Shown here piece after piece: positions 13,944 to 21,893 of a stretch of 64,000 nt of DNA; position 1 is the first letter of the stretch, and each line of letters opens with the position of its first letter. Under the pieces are notes generated by a model. The model saw nothing but the letters and a program-made list of their open reading frames with translations, had not been told where the DNA came from and made no database searches. This DNA comes from Mycolicibacterium lacusdiani (GTDB lineage Bacteria > Actinomycetota > Actinomycetes > Mycobacteriales > Mycobacteriaceae), in assembly GCF_021916785.1 (NCBI RefSeq), contig NZ_JAKCFC010000005.1, positions 310,001 to 374,000 of the forward strand. Reading direction: 5' to 3'. The position numbers and the translations under genes are program-made.

Positions 13944-14980
13944 CGCATGCGCCGTGACAGCCCGATGGGGTCGGGTATCCGCTCGGCCGAGATCCGTTGC
14001 CGGAACACCCAGTACGTCCACCCCTGGTAGCCGATCACCAACGGCGTGATGAACAGTGCCGCCCACGACATGATGGTCAGCGTGTACGGCGCCGACGACG
14101 CGTTGTCCACGGTCAGACTCCACGCCGGATCGAGTGACGAGGGAATCACGTTCGGGTAGAGCGAGCCGAACAGCAGGATCACGACGGAGGCGACCACGGC
14201 GGCCGTGCAGGCGAATGCCCAGCCGTCGCTGCCGCGTCCCCACACCAGCATCACGGCGATCAATTGCGCGGCCACGGCGATGCCGAATGCCAGCCAGGTC
14301 CAGTCCTTGCCGTAGAACACCTGCGTCCACAGCCCGAAGCCGGCGACGACGATCGACACCGGGAGGCCGAGCAGCGCGGCGAAGTGCGTGGCCCGAACGC
14401 GTACGGCACCTTCGGTCTTCAGGCGGATGAACACGGCACCGTGGAAGGCGAACAGGCCCGCGGTCGCCAGTCCGCCGAGCAGCGTGTAGCCGTTCAGCAG
14501 GTCGGTGATTCCGAGGTGCATCTGCTCGTCGGCGTCGACGGGTAGCCCCCGCACGATCGCGGCGAATGCCACGCCCCACAGCACGGCGGGCAGCCACGAG
14601 CCGGCGGCGATGGCGCCGTCGGCCCAGCTGCGCCAGCGGGGGTCGTCGATCTTGCCGCGCCACTCGATGGCGCAGACCCGCACGATCATGCCGAGCAGGA
14701 TCAAGAGCAGGGGCAGATAGAGGCCCGAGAACAGCGTGGCGTACATCGCCGGGAACGCGGCGAACATGGCGCCGCCCGCGGTGATCAGCCACACCTCGTT
14801 GCCGTCCCACACCGGTCCTATGGTGTTGAGCACCGCCCGCTGGTGCCGTTCGCGGTCGTCGTCGGCATCGCCGCCGAACCACCGCATGAGCATGCCGACC
14901 CCGAAGTCGAAGCCCTCGAGCACGAAGAAGCCGAGGAACAGTGCGGCCAGGGCGATGAACCAGAAGTCCTGAAGTGCCAT
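13940..14980 (-). CDS. cydB: Cytochrome bd ubiquinol/menaquinol oxidase subunit II
   Basis: A 346-residue, multi-helix subunit starting MALQDFWFIALAALFLGFFVLEGFD, the typical CydB N-terminus, with a conserved WDGNEVWLI segment. CydB pairs with CydA in the membrane as the high-affinity terminal oxidase, which supports respiration at low oxygen and resists nitric oxide and bc1 inhibitors. It starts 9 bp after cydA and overlaps cydD. Confidence 0.95.
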   Translation of the reverse strand: MALQDFWFIALAALFLGFFVLEGFDFGVGMLMRWFGGDADDDRERHQRAVLNTIGPVWDGNEVWLITAGGAMFAAFPAMYATLFSGLYLPLLLILLGMIVRVCAIEWRGKIDDPRWRSWADGAIAAGSWLPAVLWGVAFAAIVRGLPVDADEQMHLGITDLLNGYTLLGGLATAGLFAFHGAVFIRLKTEGAVRVRATHFAALLGLPVSIVVAGFGLWTQVFYGKDWTWLAFGIAVAAQLIAVMLVWGRGSDGWAFACTAAVVASVVILLFGSLYPNVIPSSLDPAWSLTVDNASSAPYTLTIMSWAALFITPLVIGYQGWTYWVFRQRISAERIPDPIGLSRRMR

Positions 14981-14989
14981 GTCGTGCTC

Positions 14990-16438
14990 CTAGTACGCGA
15001 ACGACAGTGGGGCGACGGCGTCGTCGCCCGGTGGCGCGGGCGGGGTGGGTTCGGCATCGTGCTCGAGCGGACCCTCGACCACGTAGCGGCGGATGAGCCA
15101 GAACCAGATCACCGCGAGCACCGCGTACAGGGCGGTGAACAGGATCAGCGACGTCAGCACCAGGCCCACCGAATGTCCCGACACGCCTTGGGCGACGGTC
15201 AGGCGCAGGTCCTGGTCGCCGGTCGGGTTGGGCACCACCACCCAGGGCTGCCGTCCCATCTCGGTGAAGACCCAGCCTGCGCTGTTGGCGAGGAACGGCG
15301 TGGGCAGGGTGAGCAGTCCGAACGTCGCGAACCACCGCTGCCGGGGGAGGCGCCCGCGGCGGGTGAGCCAGAGCGCGACGACCGCGAACAGCGCAGGGAC
15401 CGCGAGCAGGCCGATCATTGCGCGGAACGACCAGTAGGTGACGAACAGGTTCGGCCGGTAGTCGCCGGGACCGAACTGGGTCTCGTAGCGCTCCTGTAGG
15501 TCCTTGACGCCTTCGAGCGTGACGCCCTCGAACTGGCCCTGGGCCAGGAAGGGCAGCACGTAGGGCACCTCGATGAGGTGGGTGACGCTGTCGCAGTTGT
15601 TGTGCCTGCCGACGGTGAGGATGGAGAACGCCGGGTCGGTCTCGGTGTGGCACAGCGATTCCGCCGACGCCATCTTCATCGGTTGCTGCTCGAACATGAG
15701 CTTGCCCTGGACGTCTCCGGTATAGGCGAGCGCACCCGCGGAGACGAGGGCGACCAGGCAACCCATGATGGTTGCGGGCCGGTACATGGTCCGCGCCTGC
15801 TCGGGGTCGGGTGTGCGCACCAGCCACCAGGCGCACACGGCGGCGACGAATGTCCCGGCAGTGAGGAACGCACCTGCCACTGCGTGCGAGAACGCCGCCG
15901 TGGCGGTGTTGTTGGTGAACAGCGCGACGATGCTGGTGAGTTCGGCTCTGCCCGTCTCCGGGTTCACCCGGGCGCCGACGGGGTGCTGCATCCAGGAGTT
16001 CGCGGCGATGATGAAGAACGCGGATGCGTTGACCGCGATGGCGACGATCCAGATGCAGGCCAGGTGTACGAGCCGGTGTAGCCGGGTCCAGCCGAATATC
16101 CAGAGTCCGATGAAGGTCGACTCGAAGAAGAACGCGACCAACCCCTCCATCGCCAGGGGCGCGCCGAAGACGTCGCCGACGAACCGGGAGTACTCGCTCC
16201 AGTTCATCCCGAACTGGAACTCCTGCACGATGCCGGTGGCGACGCCGAGCGCGAAGTTGATCAGGAACAGCTTGCCGAAGAACTTCGTGAGCCGGTACCA
16301 CGCCGGGTTGCCGGTGATGACCCACGCGGTCTGCATCGCCGCGATCAGCGGTGCCAGTCCGATGGTCAGCGGAACGAAGACGAAGTGGTAGACGGTCGTA
16401 ATGCCGAACTGCCACCGTGAGACGTCGAGCGAGTCCAT
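14990..16438 (-). CDS. cydA: Cytochrome bd oxidase subunit I
   Basis: A 482-residue subunit carrying the haems and the quinol site. The N-terminus reads SRWQFGITTVYHFVFVPLTIGLAP, with His18 as the expected haem b595 ligand, and the GRQPW motif is present. The quinol loop is short, as in the actinobacterial form. The ATG at 16438 is chosen over a GTG six bases upstream because GGAAGAGG lies at the right distance from it. A dyad at 16470-16485 lies upstream. Confidence 0.95.
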   Translation of the reverse strand: MDSLDVSRWQFGITTVYHFVFVPLTIGLAPLIAAMQTAWVITGNPAWYRLTKFFGKLFLINFALGVATGIVQEFQFGMNWSEYSRFVGDVFGAPLAMEGLVAFFFESTFIGLWIFGWTRLHRLVHLACIWIVAIAVNASAFFIIAANSWMQHPVGARVNPETGRAELTSIVALFTNNTATAAFSHAVAGAFLTAGTFVAAVCAWWLVRTPDPEQARTMYRPATIMGCLVALVSAGALAYTGDVQGKLMFEQQPMKMASAESLCHTETDPAFSILTVGRHNNCDSVTHLIEVPYVLPFLAQGQFEGVTLEGVKDLQERYETQFGPGDYRPNLFVTYWSFRAMIGLLAVPALFAVVALWLTRRGRLPRQRWFATFGLLTLPTPFLANSAGWVFTEMGRQPWVVVPNPTGDQDLRLTVAQGVSGHSVGLVLTSLILFTALYAVLAVIWFWLIRRYVVEGPLEHDAEPTPPAPPGDDAVAPLSFAY

Positions 16439-16469
16439 GTGCACCTCTTCCGGGGCCCCGTTGCCCTAC

Positions 16470-16485
16470 CTACGACACATCGTAG
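16470..16485. promoter_or_regulatory. Palindrome upstream of cydA
   Basis: CTACGA-CACA-TCGTAG is a perfect 6-bp dyad with a 4-bp spacer, 31 bp before the cydA start. On its right it continues as GTAGTAG and on its left it is preceded by CTAC. It could be a repressor operator for the cyd operon. The regulator is unknown. Confidence 0.45.
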
Positions 16486-16528
16486 TAGTTACGGACCGCA
16501 GGCCCCAGGAAAGTGGCGAACGCCTCTT

Positions 16529-17191
16529 CTAGCTGGTGACGTCCCTGGCCGGCGGCGCCTCGGGGCCGGGTGCGATCGGGTCGGAGGCCACCGGCGTCGA
16601 CGTCGTGGGGGCAGTCGTGTGGGCTCCGATGTGGTCGTGCAGTGCGTTCGTCGTGCGCCGGATGCCGACGGCCGCGACCACTTCCAGCAGTCCGATGGCG
16701 ATGAGCCAGATGCCGACGACCAGCGCCAGCGTCTCCATCGACGTCAGGGGTGAGGCGAGTACGACCACGCCTGCGATCAGGCTGATGACGCCGACGAAGA
16801 CATTCCAACCACGCCCGGGCAGCGTCGGGTCGCTGATCGCCGAGATCGTCGTGGCGACGCCACGGAAGATGAAGCCGATCGCGATCCAGATCGCCATCAG
16901 CAGGACGGCGTCGTACAGGTGCCGGAATGCCAGCACGGCGAGGATCAGCGATGCTGCGCCGCTGATGAATAGCAGCACGCGCCCGCCCGCCGCCACGTCG
17001 AGGCTGAATGCGAACACCACCTGCTGGATGCCCGTGATGAGGAGGTAGGCGCCGAAGAAGATCGCCGCGACGGCGATCGAGATGTCCGGCCACGCGACCA
17101 CGGCGATGCCGAGGGCGACTGCCAACACGCCCGAGACGAGAGCCGATTTCCACAGGTGGGGCAACAGACTTGGGCCCGCGTGGGTTGTCAT
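16529..17191 (-). CDS. HdeD-like DUF308 membrane protein (Rv1624c-like)
   Basis: A 220-residue protein with six predicted helices arranged as the repeated two-helix units of the HdeD/DUF308 family (for example VLAVALGIAVVAWPDISIAVAAIFFGAYLLITGIQ-type helices near the N-terminus) and a soluble acidic/proline tail. HdeD has been linked to acid tolerance in enterobacteria; the role in mycobacteria is unknown. It lies upstream of cydA on the same strand, as in M. tuberculosis. The start at 17191 (MTTHAGPSLLP) is preferred; a longer start at 17215 adds eight residues and cannot be excluded. Confidence 0.75.
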   Translation of the reverse strand: MTTHAGPSLLPHLWKSALVSGVLAVALGIAVVAWPDISIAVAAIFFGAYLLITGIQQVVFAFSLDVAAGGRVLLFISGAASLILAVLAFRHLYDAVLLMAIWIAIGFIFRGVATTISAISDPTLPGRGWNVFVGVISLIAGVVVLASPLTSMETLALVVGIWLIAIGLLEVVAAVGIRRTTNALHDHIGAHTTAPTTSTPVASDPIAPGPEAPPARDVTS

Positions 17192-17282
17192 GCCCGCAGT
17201 GTTCCACAGGGTCATCGACCGGGGGCCGATTCACGTTCGTACACGCCCGTAGCGCGCGATAACGCCGTCACCGACTACCGAA

Positions 17283-17333
17283 GGTCGTTAATGTTCCGTT
17301 ACCGGCCATGCGTGCTGGCTCAACGGTCGTTAA
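17283..17333 (+). promoter_or_regulatory. Direct repeat GGTCGTTAA, two copies 42 bp apart, upstream of amino-acid importer
   Basis: GGTCGTTAA occurs at 17283-17291 and 17325-17333. The spacing of 42 bp is four helical turns, so both copies face the same side of the DNA. They lie 55-105 bp before the solute-binding gene and after the divergent HdeD-like gene. This is compatible with a paired regulator site. Confidence 0.4.
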
Positions 17334-17387
17334 CCTCCTCCGCTGGAGGGGACGACGACGGCCCGACGAAGAAAGAAGAGGCAACTC

Positions 17388-18287
17388 GTGTCAGTTGGAA
17401 AGATGTGGCGCCTTGCTGCGGCGGTCGCCGCGAGCGGCGCACTGATCGTTTCCGGGTGTTCGTCGAGCACCGACAGTGCAGGACCGTCGACGAGCACGAC
17501 TGCGGCGAATGCCAGCAAGGTCGACGAGATCGCCAATACCGTTCCGGAGGACATCAAGTCGTCGGGCAAGCTCATCGTCGGCGTGAACATTCCTTACGCG
17601 CCCAACGAGTTCAAGGACGAGACGGGCAAGATCGTCGGCTTCGACGTCGACCTGATGAACGCGATCGCCGCCACGCTCGGCCTGACCCCCGAGTACCGCG
17701 AGGCCGACTTCGCCAAGATCATCCCGTCGATCCAGGGTGACAGCTTCAACGTGGGCATGTCCTCGTTCACCGACACCAAGGAGCGCGAGGCGTCGGTCGA
17801 CTTCGTCACCTACTTCTCGGCGGGCACCAGCTGGGCGCAGAAGCCCGGCGCGGGCATCAACCCGACCGACGCCTGCGGCAAGAAGGTCGCGGTCCAGGCG
17901 ACCACCACCCAGGAGGTCGACGAACTGCCCGCCAAGAGCAAGGCGTGCACCGACGCCGGCAAGCCCGCCATCGAGATCATCCCGTTCGACGGCCAGGATG
18001 CCGCCACCAACGCCGTGGTCCTGGGCCAGGCCGACGCCATGTCGGCGGACTCACCGGTGATCTCGTATGCGATCAAGCAGAGCAACGGCAAGCTCGAGCA
18101 AGCCGGCGAGATCTTCGATTCGGCGCCCTACGGCTGGCCCGTGAAGAAGGGCTCGCCGCTCGCGCAGTCGCTGCAGAAGGCGCTCGAGCACCTCATCGAG
18201 AGCGGTGACTACAAGACCATCGCGTCGAACTGGGGTGTCGAGAACGGCATGATCGACAAGCCGGTCATCAACGGCGCGGTCAGCTGA
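17388..18287 (+). CDS. Polar amino-acid ABC transporter, solute-binding lipoprotein
   Basis: A 299-residue exported lipoprotein: a hydrophobic signal ends in LIVSGC, with Cys24 as the lipidation site. A family 3 solute-binding fold follows (KLIVGVNIPYAPNEF, GFDVDLMNAIAATLGL, then the second lobe from about residue 150). It is expected to capture a polar amino acid, most like glutamine/glutamate/cystine-type binders, outside the membrane. The GTG start is followed 8 bp after its stop by the permease, so this is the first gene of a three-gene import operon. Confidence 0.9.
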   Translation: MSVGKMWRLAAAVAASGALIVSGCSSSTDSAGPSTSTTAANASKVDEIANTVPEDIKSSGKLIVGVNIPYAPNEFKDETGKIVGFDVDLMNAIAATLGLTPEYREADFAKIIPSIQGDSFNVGMSSFTDTKEREASVDFVTYFSAGTSWAQKPGAGINPTDACGKKVAVQATTTQEVDELPAKSKACTDAGKPAIEIIPFDGQDAATNAVVLGQADAMSADSPVISYAIKQSNGKLEQAGEIFDSAPYGWPVKKGSPLAQSLQKALEHLIESGDYKTIASNWGVENGMIDKPVINGAVS

Positions 18288-18295
18288 CCCGTTCG

Positions 18296-19222
18296 ATGAC
18301 TTCTGACGCATCGTCGCCACCCGGCGGACCCGCGGCGATCGACGCCGTGCCATTGCGGCATCCGTGGCGCTGGGTGGCGGCGATCGTCATCGTCGTCGTG
18401 GTCGGGCTGTTCCTGTACGGGGCGGCCACCAACCCGGCCTATGGCTGGAAGACCTATCTGCAGTACCTCTTCAACGACCGCATCATGCTTGGGGTGTCCA
18501 ACACCCTGCAGCTGACCGTCTACTCCATGGTTCTCGCGATCGTGCTCGGCGTGCTCCTGTCGGTCATGCGGCTGTCCCCCAACCCGGTGTTCCGGTCGGT
18601 GTCGTGGGTGTACCTCTGGATCTTCCGTGGCACCCCGGTGTACGTGCAGTTGGTGTTCTGGGGCCTGATTCCGGTGATCTACCAGAAGATTCAGATCGGG
18701 GTGCCGTTCGGACCGACGTTCTTCCAGCTGGACGTGCAGAGCCTGTCGATCCCGTTCCTGCTGGCGACTCTCGGGCTCGCGCTCAACGAGTCGGCGTACA
18801 TGGCCGAGATCATCAGAGCGGGCATCACTTCTGTTCCGGAGGGGCAGAGCGAGGCGTCGACCGCGCTGGGCATGTCGTGGGTGATGACGATGCGCCGGAC
18901 GGTGCTGCCGCAGGCGATGCGGGTGATCATTCCGCCGACGGGCAACGAGGTCATCAGCATGCTGAAGACCACGTCGCTGGTCACCGCGGTGCCCTACTCG
19001 TACGACCTCTACAGCATCGCCAGCCGCGAGATCGCCGCGCGTACATTCGAACCCGTGCCGATGCTCCTGGTGGCTGCTACCTGGTACCTGCTCGTCACCA
19101 GCGTGCTGATGGTCGGGCAGTTCTACCTCGAGCGGTACTTCTCCCGTGGTGCGTCGCGCAAGCTCACCACCAAGCAACTCGAGGCGCTCGCCAAGGCGCA
19201 GTTGGGAACGGGTGCGGCATGA
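18296..19222 (+). CDS. Polar amino-acid ABC transporter, permease
   Basis: A 308-residue inner-membrane permease of the HisMQ/GlnP type. It has an extra N-terminal helix, a central five-helix core, and the ATPase-docking EAA loop (EASTALGMSWVMTMRRTVLPQA) near residues 182-203. It overlaps the ATPase gene by ATGA. A single permease gene implies a homodimeric channel. Confidence 0.92.
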   Translation: MTSDASSPPGGPAAIDAVPLRHPWRWVAAIVIVVVVGLFLYGAATNPAYGWKTYLQYLFNDRIMLGVSNTLQLTVYSMVLAIVLGVLLSVMRLSPNPVFRSVSWVYLWIFRGTPVYVQLVFWGLIPVIYQKIQIGVPFGPTFFQLDVQSLSIPFLLATLGLALNESAYMAEIIRAGITSVPEGQSEASTALGMSWVMTMRRTVLPQAMRVIIPPTGNEVISMLKTTSLVTAVPYSYDLYSIASREIAARTFEPVPMLLVAATWYLLVTSVLMVGQFYLERYFSRGASRKLTTKQLEALAKAQLGTGAA

Positions 19223-19980
19223 CGCCGATGGTGCGCGCCGAACAGGTGTGCAAGAACTTCGGCGCACTCAACGTGCTGAAGGGCGTGACGCTCGAGGTCG
19301 AACGCGGGCAGGTGCTGTGCCTCGTGGGTCCGTCGGGGTCTGGCAAGTCGACGTTCCTGCGGTGCATCAATCACCTCGAGCAGGTGAACGCGGGCCGGCT
19401 GTACGTCGACGGTGAACTCGTCGGCTACCGGGAGCGCGGCGGCAAGCTGTACGAGATCTCGCCGAAGGATGCGTCGAAGCAGCGGCGCGAGATCGGCATG
19501 GTGTTCCAGCACTTCAACCTCTTCCCGCACCGCACGGCTCTGGGCAACGTGATCGAATCGCCCGTCCACGTCAAGGGGCTGAAGAAGGACAAGGCGCTCG
19601 CGCGTGGTCGGGAACTGCTCGACCGGGTGGGCCTGGCCGACAAGGCCGAGGCCTATCCGGCTCAGTTGTCCGGCGGTCAGCAGCAGCGGGTGGCGATAGC
19701 CAGGGCACTGGCGATGGACCCCAAACTGATGCTGTTCGACGAGCCCACCTCCGCGCTGGACCCCGAGCTGGTCGGCGAGGTGCTCGAGGTCATGAAGGAA
19801 TTGGCGACCGAGGGCATGACCATGCTGGTGGTCACCCACGAGATGGGCTTCGCGCGCGAAGTCGCCGACGACCTGGTGTTCATGGACGCAGGCGTCATCG
19901 TCGAACGGGGTAATCCACGCGAGATGATGGCCGACCCGAAACACGAACGCACCAAGGCATTCCTGTCCAAGGTTATGTAG
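19219..19980 (+). CDS. Polar amino-acid ABC transporter, ATPase
   Basis: A 253-residue GlnQ/HisP-like ATPase: Walker A GPSGSGKST, signature LSGGQQQRVAIARAL, Walker B LMLFDEPTSALDPE, and switch His in VVTHEM. An insertion near residues 70-90 (LVGYRERGGKLYEISPKD) is typical of the HisP/OccP-like branch. It powers the two preceding gene products. Confidence 0.94.
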   Translation: MTPMVRAEQVCKNFGALNVLKGVTLEVERGQVLCLVGPSGSGKSTFLRCINHLEQVNAGRLYVDGELVGYRERGGKLYEISPKDASKQRREIGMVFQHFNLFPHRTALGNVIESPVHVKGLKKDKALARGRELLDRVGLADKAEAYPAQLSGGQQQRVAIARALAMDPKLMLFDEPTSALDPELVGEVLEVMKELATEGMTMLVVTHEMGFAREVADDLVFMDAGVIVERGNPREMMADPKHERTKAFLSKVM

Positions 19981-20003
19981 CCGGGTGGTATAGCCGGGTG
20001 GTG
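19978..20003 (+). repeat. 13-bp tandem duplication containing a stop codon
   Basis: The unit TAGCCGGGTGGTR is present twice in a row (19978-19990 and 19991-20003), followed by another TAG. The first TAG is the stop of the ABC ATPase gene. Confidence 0.8.
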
Positions 20004-20014
20004 TAGTAGGAGCC

Positions 20015-21169
20015 ATGCGCGAACCGGCGGCACCCGACCCGGCGGCGCCGCTGTGGCGTGCCGCGCAGGGCTTCCGTCTCCTCAGCTGTGGCTACGCGGC
20101 GTACTTCCAGGTCGTCGTCAACGACGACCTCCAGCACCCCGGGTTGGCATGGGCACTGTTTGCCGTCCTGCTCGTCTGGAGTGCGGCGTGCGGGTTCGCA
20201 TACCTCGAGGGCTTTGGCCGTCGGCCGGCGTGGGTCGGCGCCGAACTGCTGGTGGTCGCCGCACTAGTGCTGTCGACGAAGCTGGTGGCATCGGATCAGT
20301 GGGTGCTGGACAACCAGTCGTGGCCGACCACGCTGTGGGCCACGAACGCCACCATCTCGGCGGCGATCCTGCTGGGACCCGTCGGAGGAATGCTGGCCGG
20401 GCTCGTGGTGATGGCGGCCAACGCGGCCTACAAGGGCTACGTCAGCATCAACCTGGGCCGCAACGCGACCATCGTCATCGAACTCGCCGTGGGTCTCGCG
20501 GTCGGGATGGCAGCCTTGACCGCCCGCCGGGCCCACGCCGAACTCGAGAAGGCGGCTCGCTTGGCCGCGGCACTGGAGGAACGCGAGCGGCTGTCGCGCG
20601 AGGTGCACGACGGCGCCATGCAAGTGTTGGCGCTCGTCGCTCGGCGCGGCCGTGAGATCGGCGGAGACACCGCCGAACTGGCCGAACTCGCCGCTGAGCA
20701 GGAGCGTGCGTTGCGTCGGCTGGTCAGCAACGGGAGCGCGGAGACGCCGGGCACGGGCGAGACCGTGGACGTGGCCGCGCTGCTGCGGTCACGGCAGACC
20801 GACCGGGTGTCGCTGAGCCTGCCCGCCGAACCCGTGCCGCTGCACGCGGCCGTGGCAACCGAGTTGGTCGCAGCGGTGGCCAACGCGCTCGACAACGTCG
20901 CAGCACACGCCGGGCCGGACGCCCGGGCGTTCCTGCTGCTCGAGGACCTCGACGACGAGGTGGTCGTCAGCATCCGAGACGACGGCGTCGGCATCGCCGA
21001 GGGCAGGCTCGAGCAGGCGGCCACCGAGGGGCGTATGGGCATCGCGAAATCCATTGTCGGTCGGCTACATTCGCTGGGCGGCACGGCGGTGCTGACGACC
21101 GAACCCGGCGCCGGTACCGAATGGGAGTTGACCGTGCCGCGACGGGGAGGGCGCAATGACCGAGGCTGA
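20015..21169 (+). CDS. MacS-like (DUF5931) sensor histidine kinase
   Basis: A 384-residue membrane kinase. About six hydrophobic segments fill residues 15-170, starting PLWRAAQGFRLLSCGYAAYF, the pattern of the DUF5931 sensor domain of the Streptomyces MacS family. A coiled linker leads to the HisKA_3-type phosphoacceptor His198 (LSREVHDGAMQ). The HATPase domain ends with DDGVGIAEG and GAGTEWELTVP. It should phosphorylate the overlapping response regulator. The signal sensed is unknown. Confidence 0.85.
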   Translation: MREPAAPDPAAPLWRAAQGFRLLSCGYAAYFQVVVNDDLQHPGLAWALFAVLLVWSAACGFAYLEGFGRRPAWVGAELLVVAALVLSTKLVASDQWVLDNQSWPTTLWATNATISAAILLGPVGGMLAGLVVMAANAAYKGYVSINLGRNATIVIELAVGLAVGMAALTARRAHAELEKAARLAAALEERERLSREVHDGAMQVLALVARRGREIGGDTAELAELAAEQERALRRLVSNGSAETPGTGETVDVAALLRSRQTDRVSLSLPAEPVPLHAAVATELVAAVANALDNVAAHAGPDARAFLLLEDLDDEVVVSIRDDGVGIAEGRLEQAATEGRMGIAKSIVGRLHSLGGTAVLTTEPGAGTEWELTVPRRGGRNDRG

Positions 21170-21815
21170 GCGGACACCCACCGTGATGGTCGTCGACGAC
21201 CACCCGATCTGGCGCGACGCCGTGGCGCGGGACCTCGAAGAGCAGGGCTTCGATGTGATCGCGACCGCCGACGGCGTCGAGTCCGCGCGCAGACGGGCCG
21301 GGGTGGTCAAGCCGGACGTCGTCGTGATGGACATGCGACTGTCCGACGGCACCGGAACGCAGGCGACCGCAGCGGTCCTCGAGGTGTCGCCCGGCAGCAG
21401 GGTGCTGGTGCTCTCGGCGTCCGACGAGCGCGACGACGTCCTCGAGGCAGTCAAGGCGGGTGCGTTGGGCTACCTCGTCAAGAGCGCTTCGAAGACCGAA
21501 TTGGCACGAGCGGTTACGGCCACTTCGGAGGGCCGGGCTGTCTTCACGCCAGGGCTGGCCGGTCTGGTGCTGGGGGAGTACCGGCGGATCGCCCGCACGC
21601 CCGACGCCGGCCCGTCGACGCCGCGGTTGACCGAACGGGAGACCGACGTCCTGCGATACGTCGCGAAGGGGCTCACCGCCAGGCAGATCGCCGAACGGCT
21701 GTCGCTGAGTCATCGCACGGTGGAGAACCACGTGCAGGCGACTTTCCGAAAGCTGCAGGTGGCCAACCGCGTCGAGCTGGCCCGGTATGCGATCGAGCAC
21801 GGCCTCGACGACTGA
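21156..21815 (+). CDS. LuxR/NarL-family response regulator, partner of the MacS-like kinase
   Basis: A 219-residue regulator: receiver domain 1-125 with acidic pocket DDHP and phosphoacceptor Asp59 (VVMDMRLSDG), conserved Lys in YLVKSAS, and a C-terminal helix-turn-helix (LTERETDVLRYVAKGLTARQIAERL-type, residues about 150-215). It overlaps the kinase gene by 14 bp. A 17-bp near-palindrome 27 bp after its stop resembles the reported MacR site and may be its operator. Confidence 0.9.
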   Translation: MTEAERTPTVMVVDDHPIWRDAVARDLEEQGFDVIATADGVESARRRAGVVKPDVVVMDMRLSDGTGTQATAAVLEVSPGSRVLVLSASDERDDVLEAVKAGALGYLVKSASKTELARAVTATSEGRAVFTPGLAGLVLGEYRRIARTPDAGPSTPRLTERETDVLRYVAKGLTARQIAERLSLSHRTVENHVQATFRKLQVANRVELARYAIEHGLDD

Positions 21816-21841
21816 CCGACGCACCGCAACGGCGCAGTCTT

Positions 21842-21858
21842 TGAGGTAGTACTACTCA
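21842..21858. promoter_or_regulatory. MacR-like palindrome before the DUF2339 gene
   Basis: TGAGGTAGTACTACTCA is palindromic apart from one extra G: the arms TGAG(G)TAGTA and TACTACTCA mirror each other and the core GTAGTACTAC is perfect. The reported MacR consensus of Streptomyces, as I recall it, is TGAGTACnnGTACTCA. The outer TGAG/CTCA match exactly, and the site lies 36 bp before the next start codon. Confidence 0.5.
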
Positions 21859-21893
21859 TCCGCAGAGGCACCGCAGACTGAAACGATGGCGGT

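Noticed and set aside
12312..16415. 1367-codon minus-strand frame joining cydD to sequence opposite cydB and cydA
   Set aside because: Only the part from 13943 onward encodes CydD; the upstream part is a shadow of cydAB in another frame.
18364..19218. Long N-terminal extension of the amino-acid importer ATPase
   Set aside because: It lies out of frame over the permease, and the ATPase begins at the ATGA overlap at 19219.
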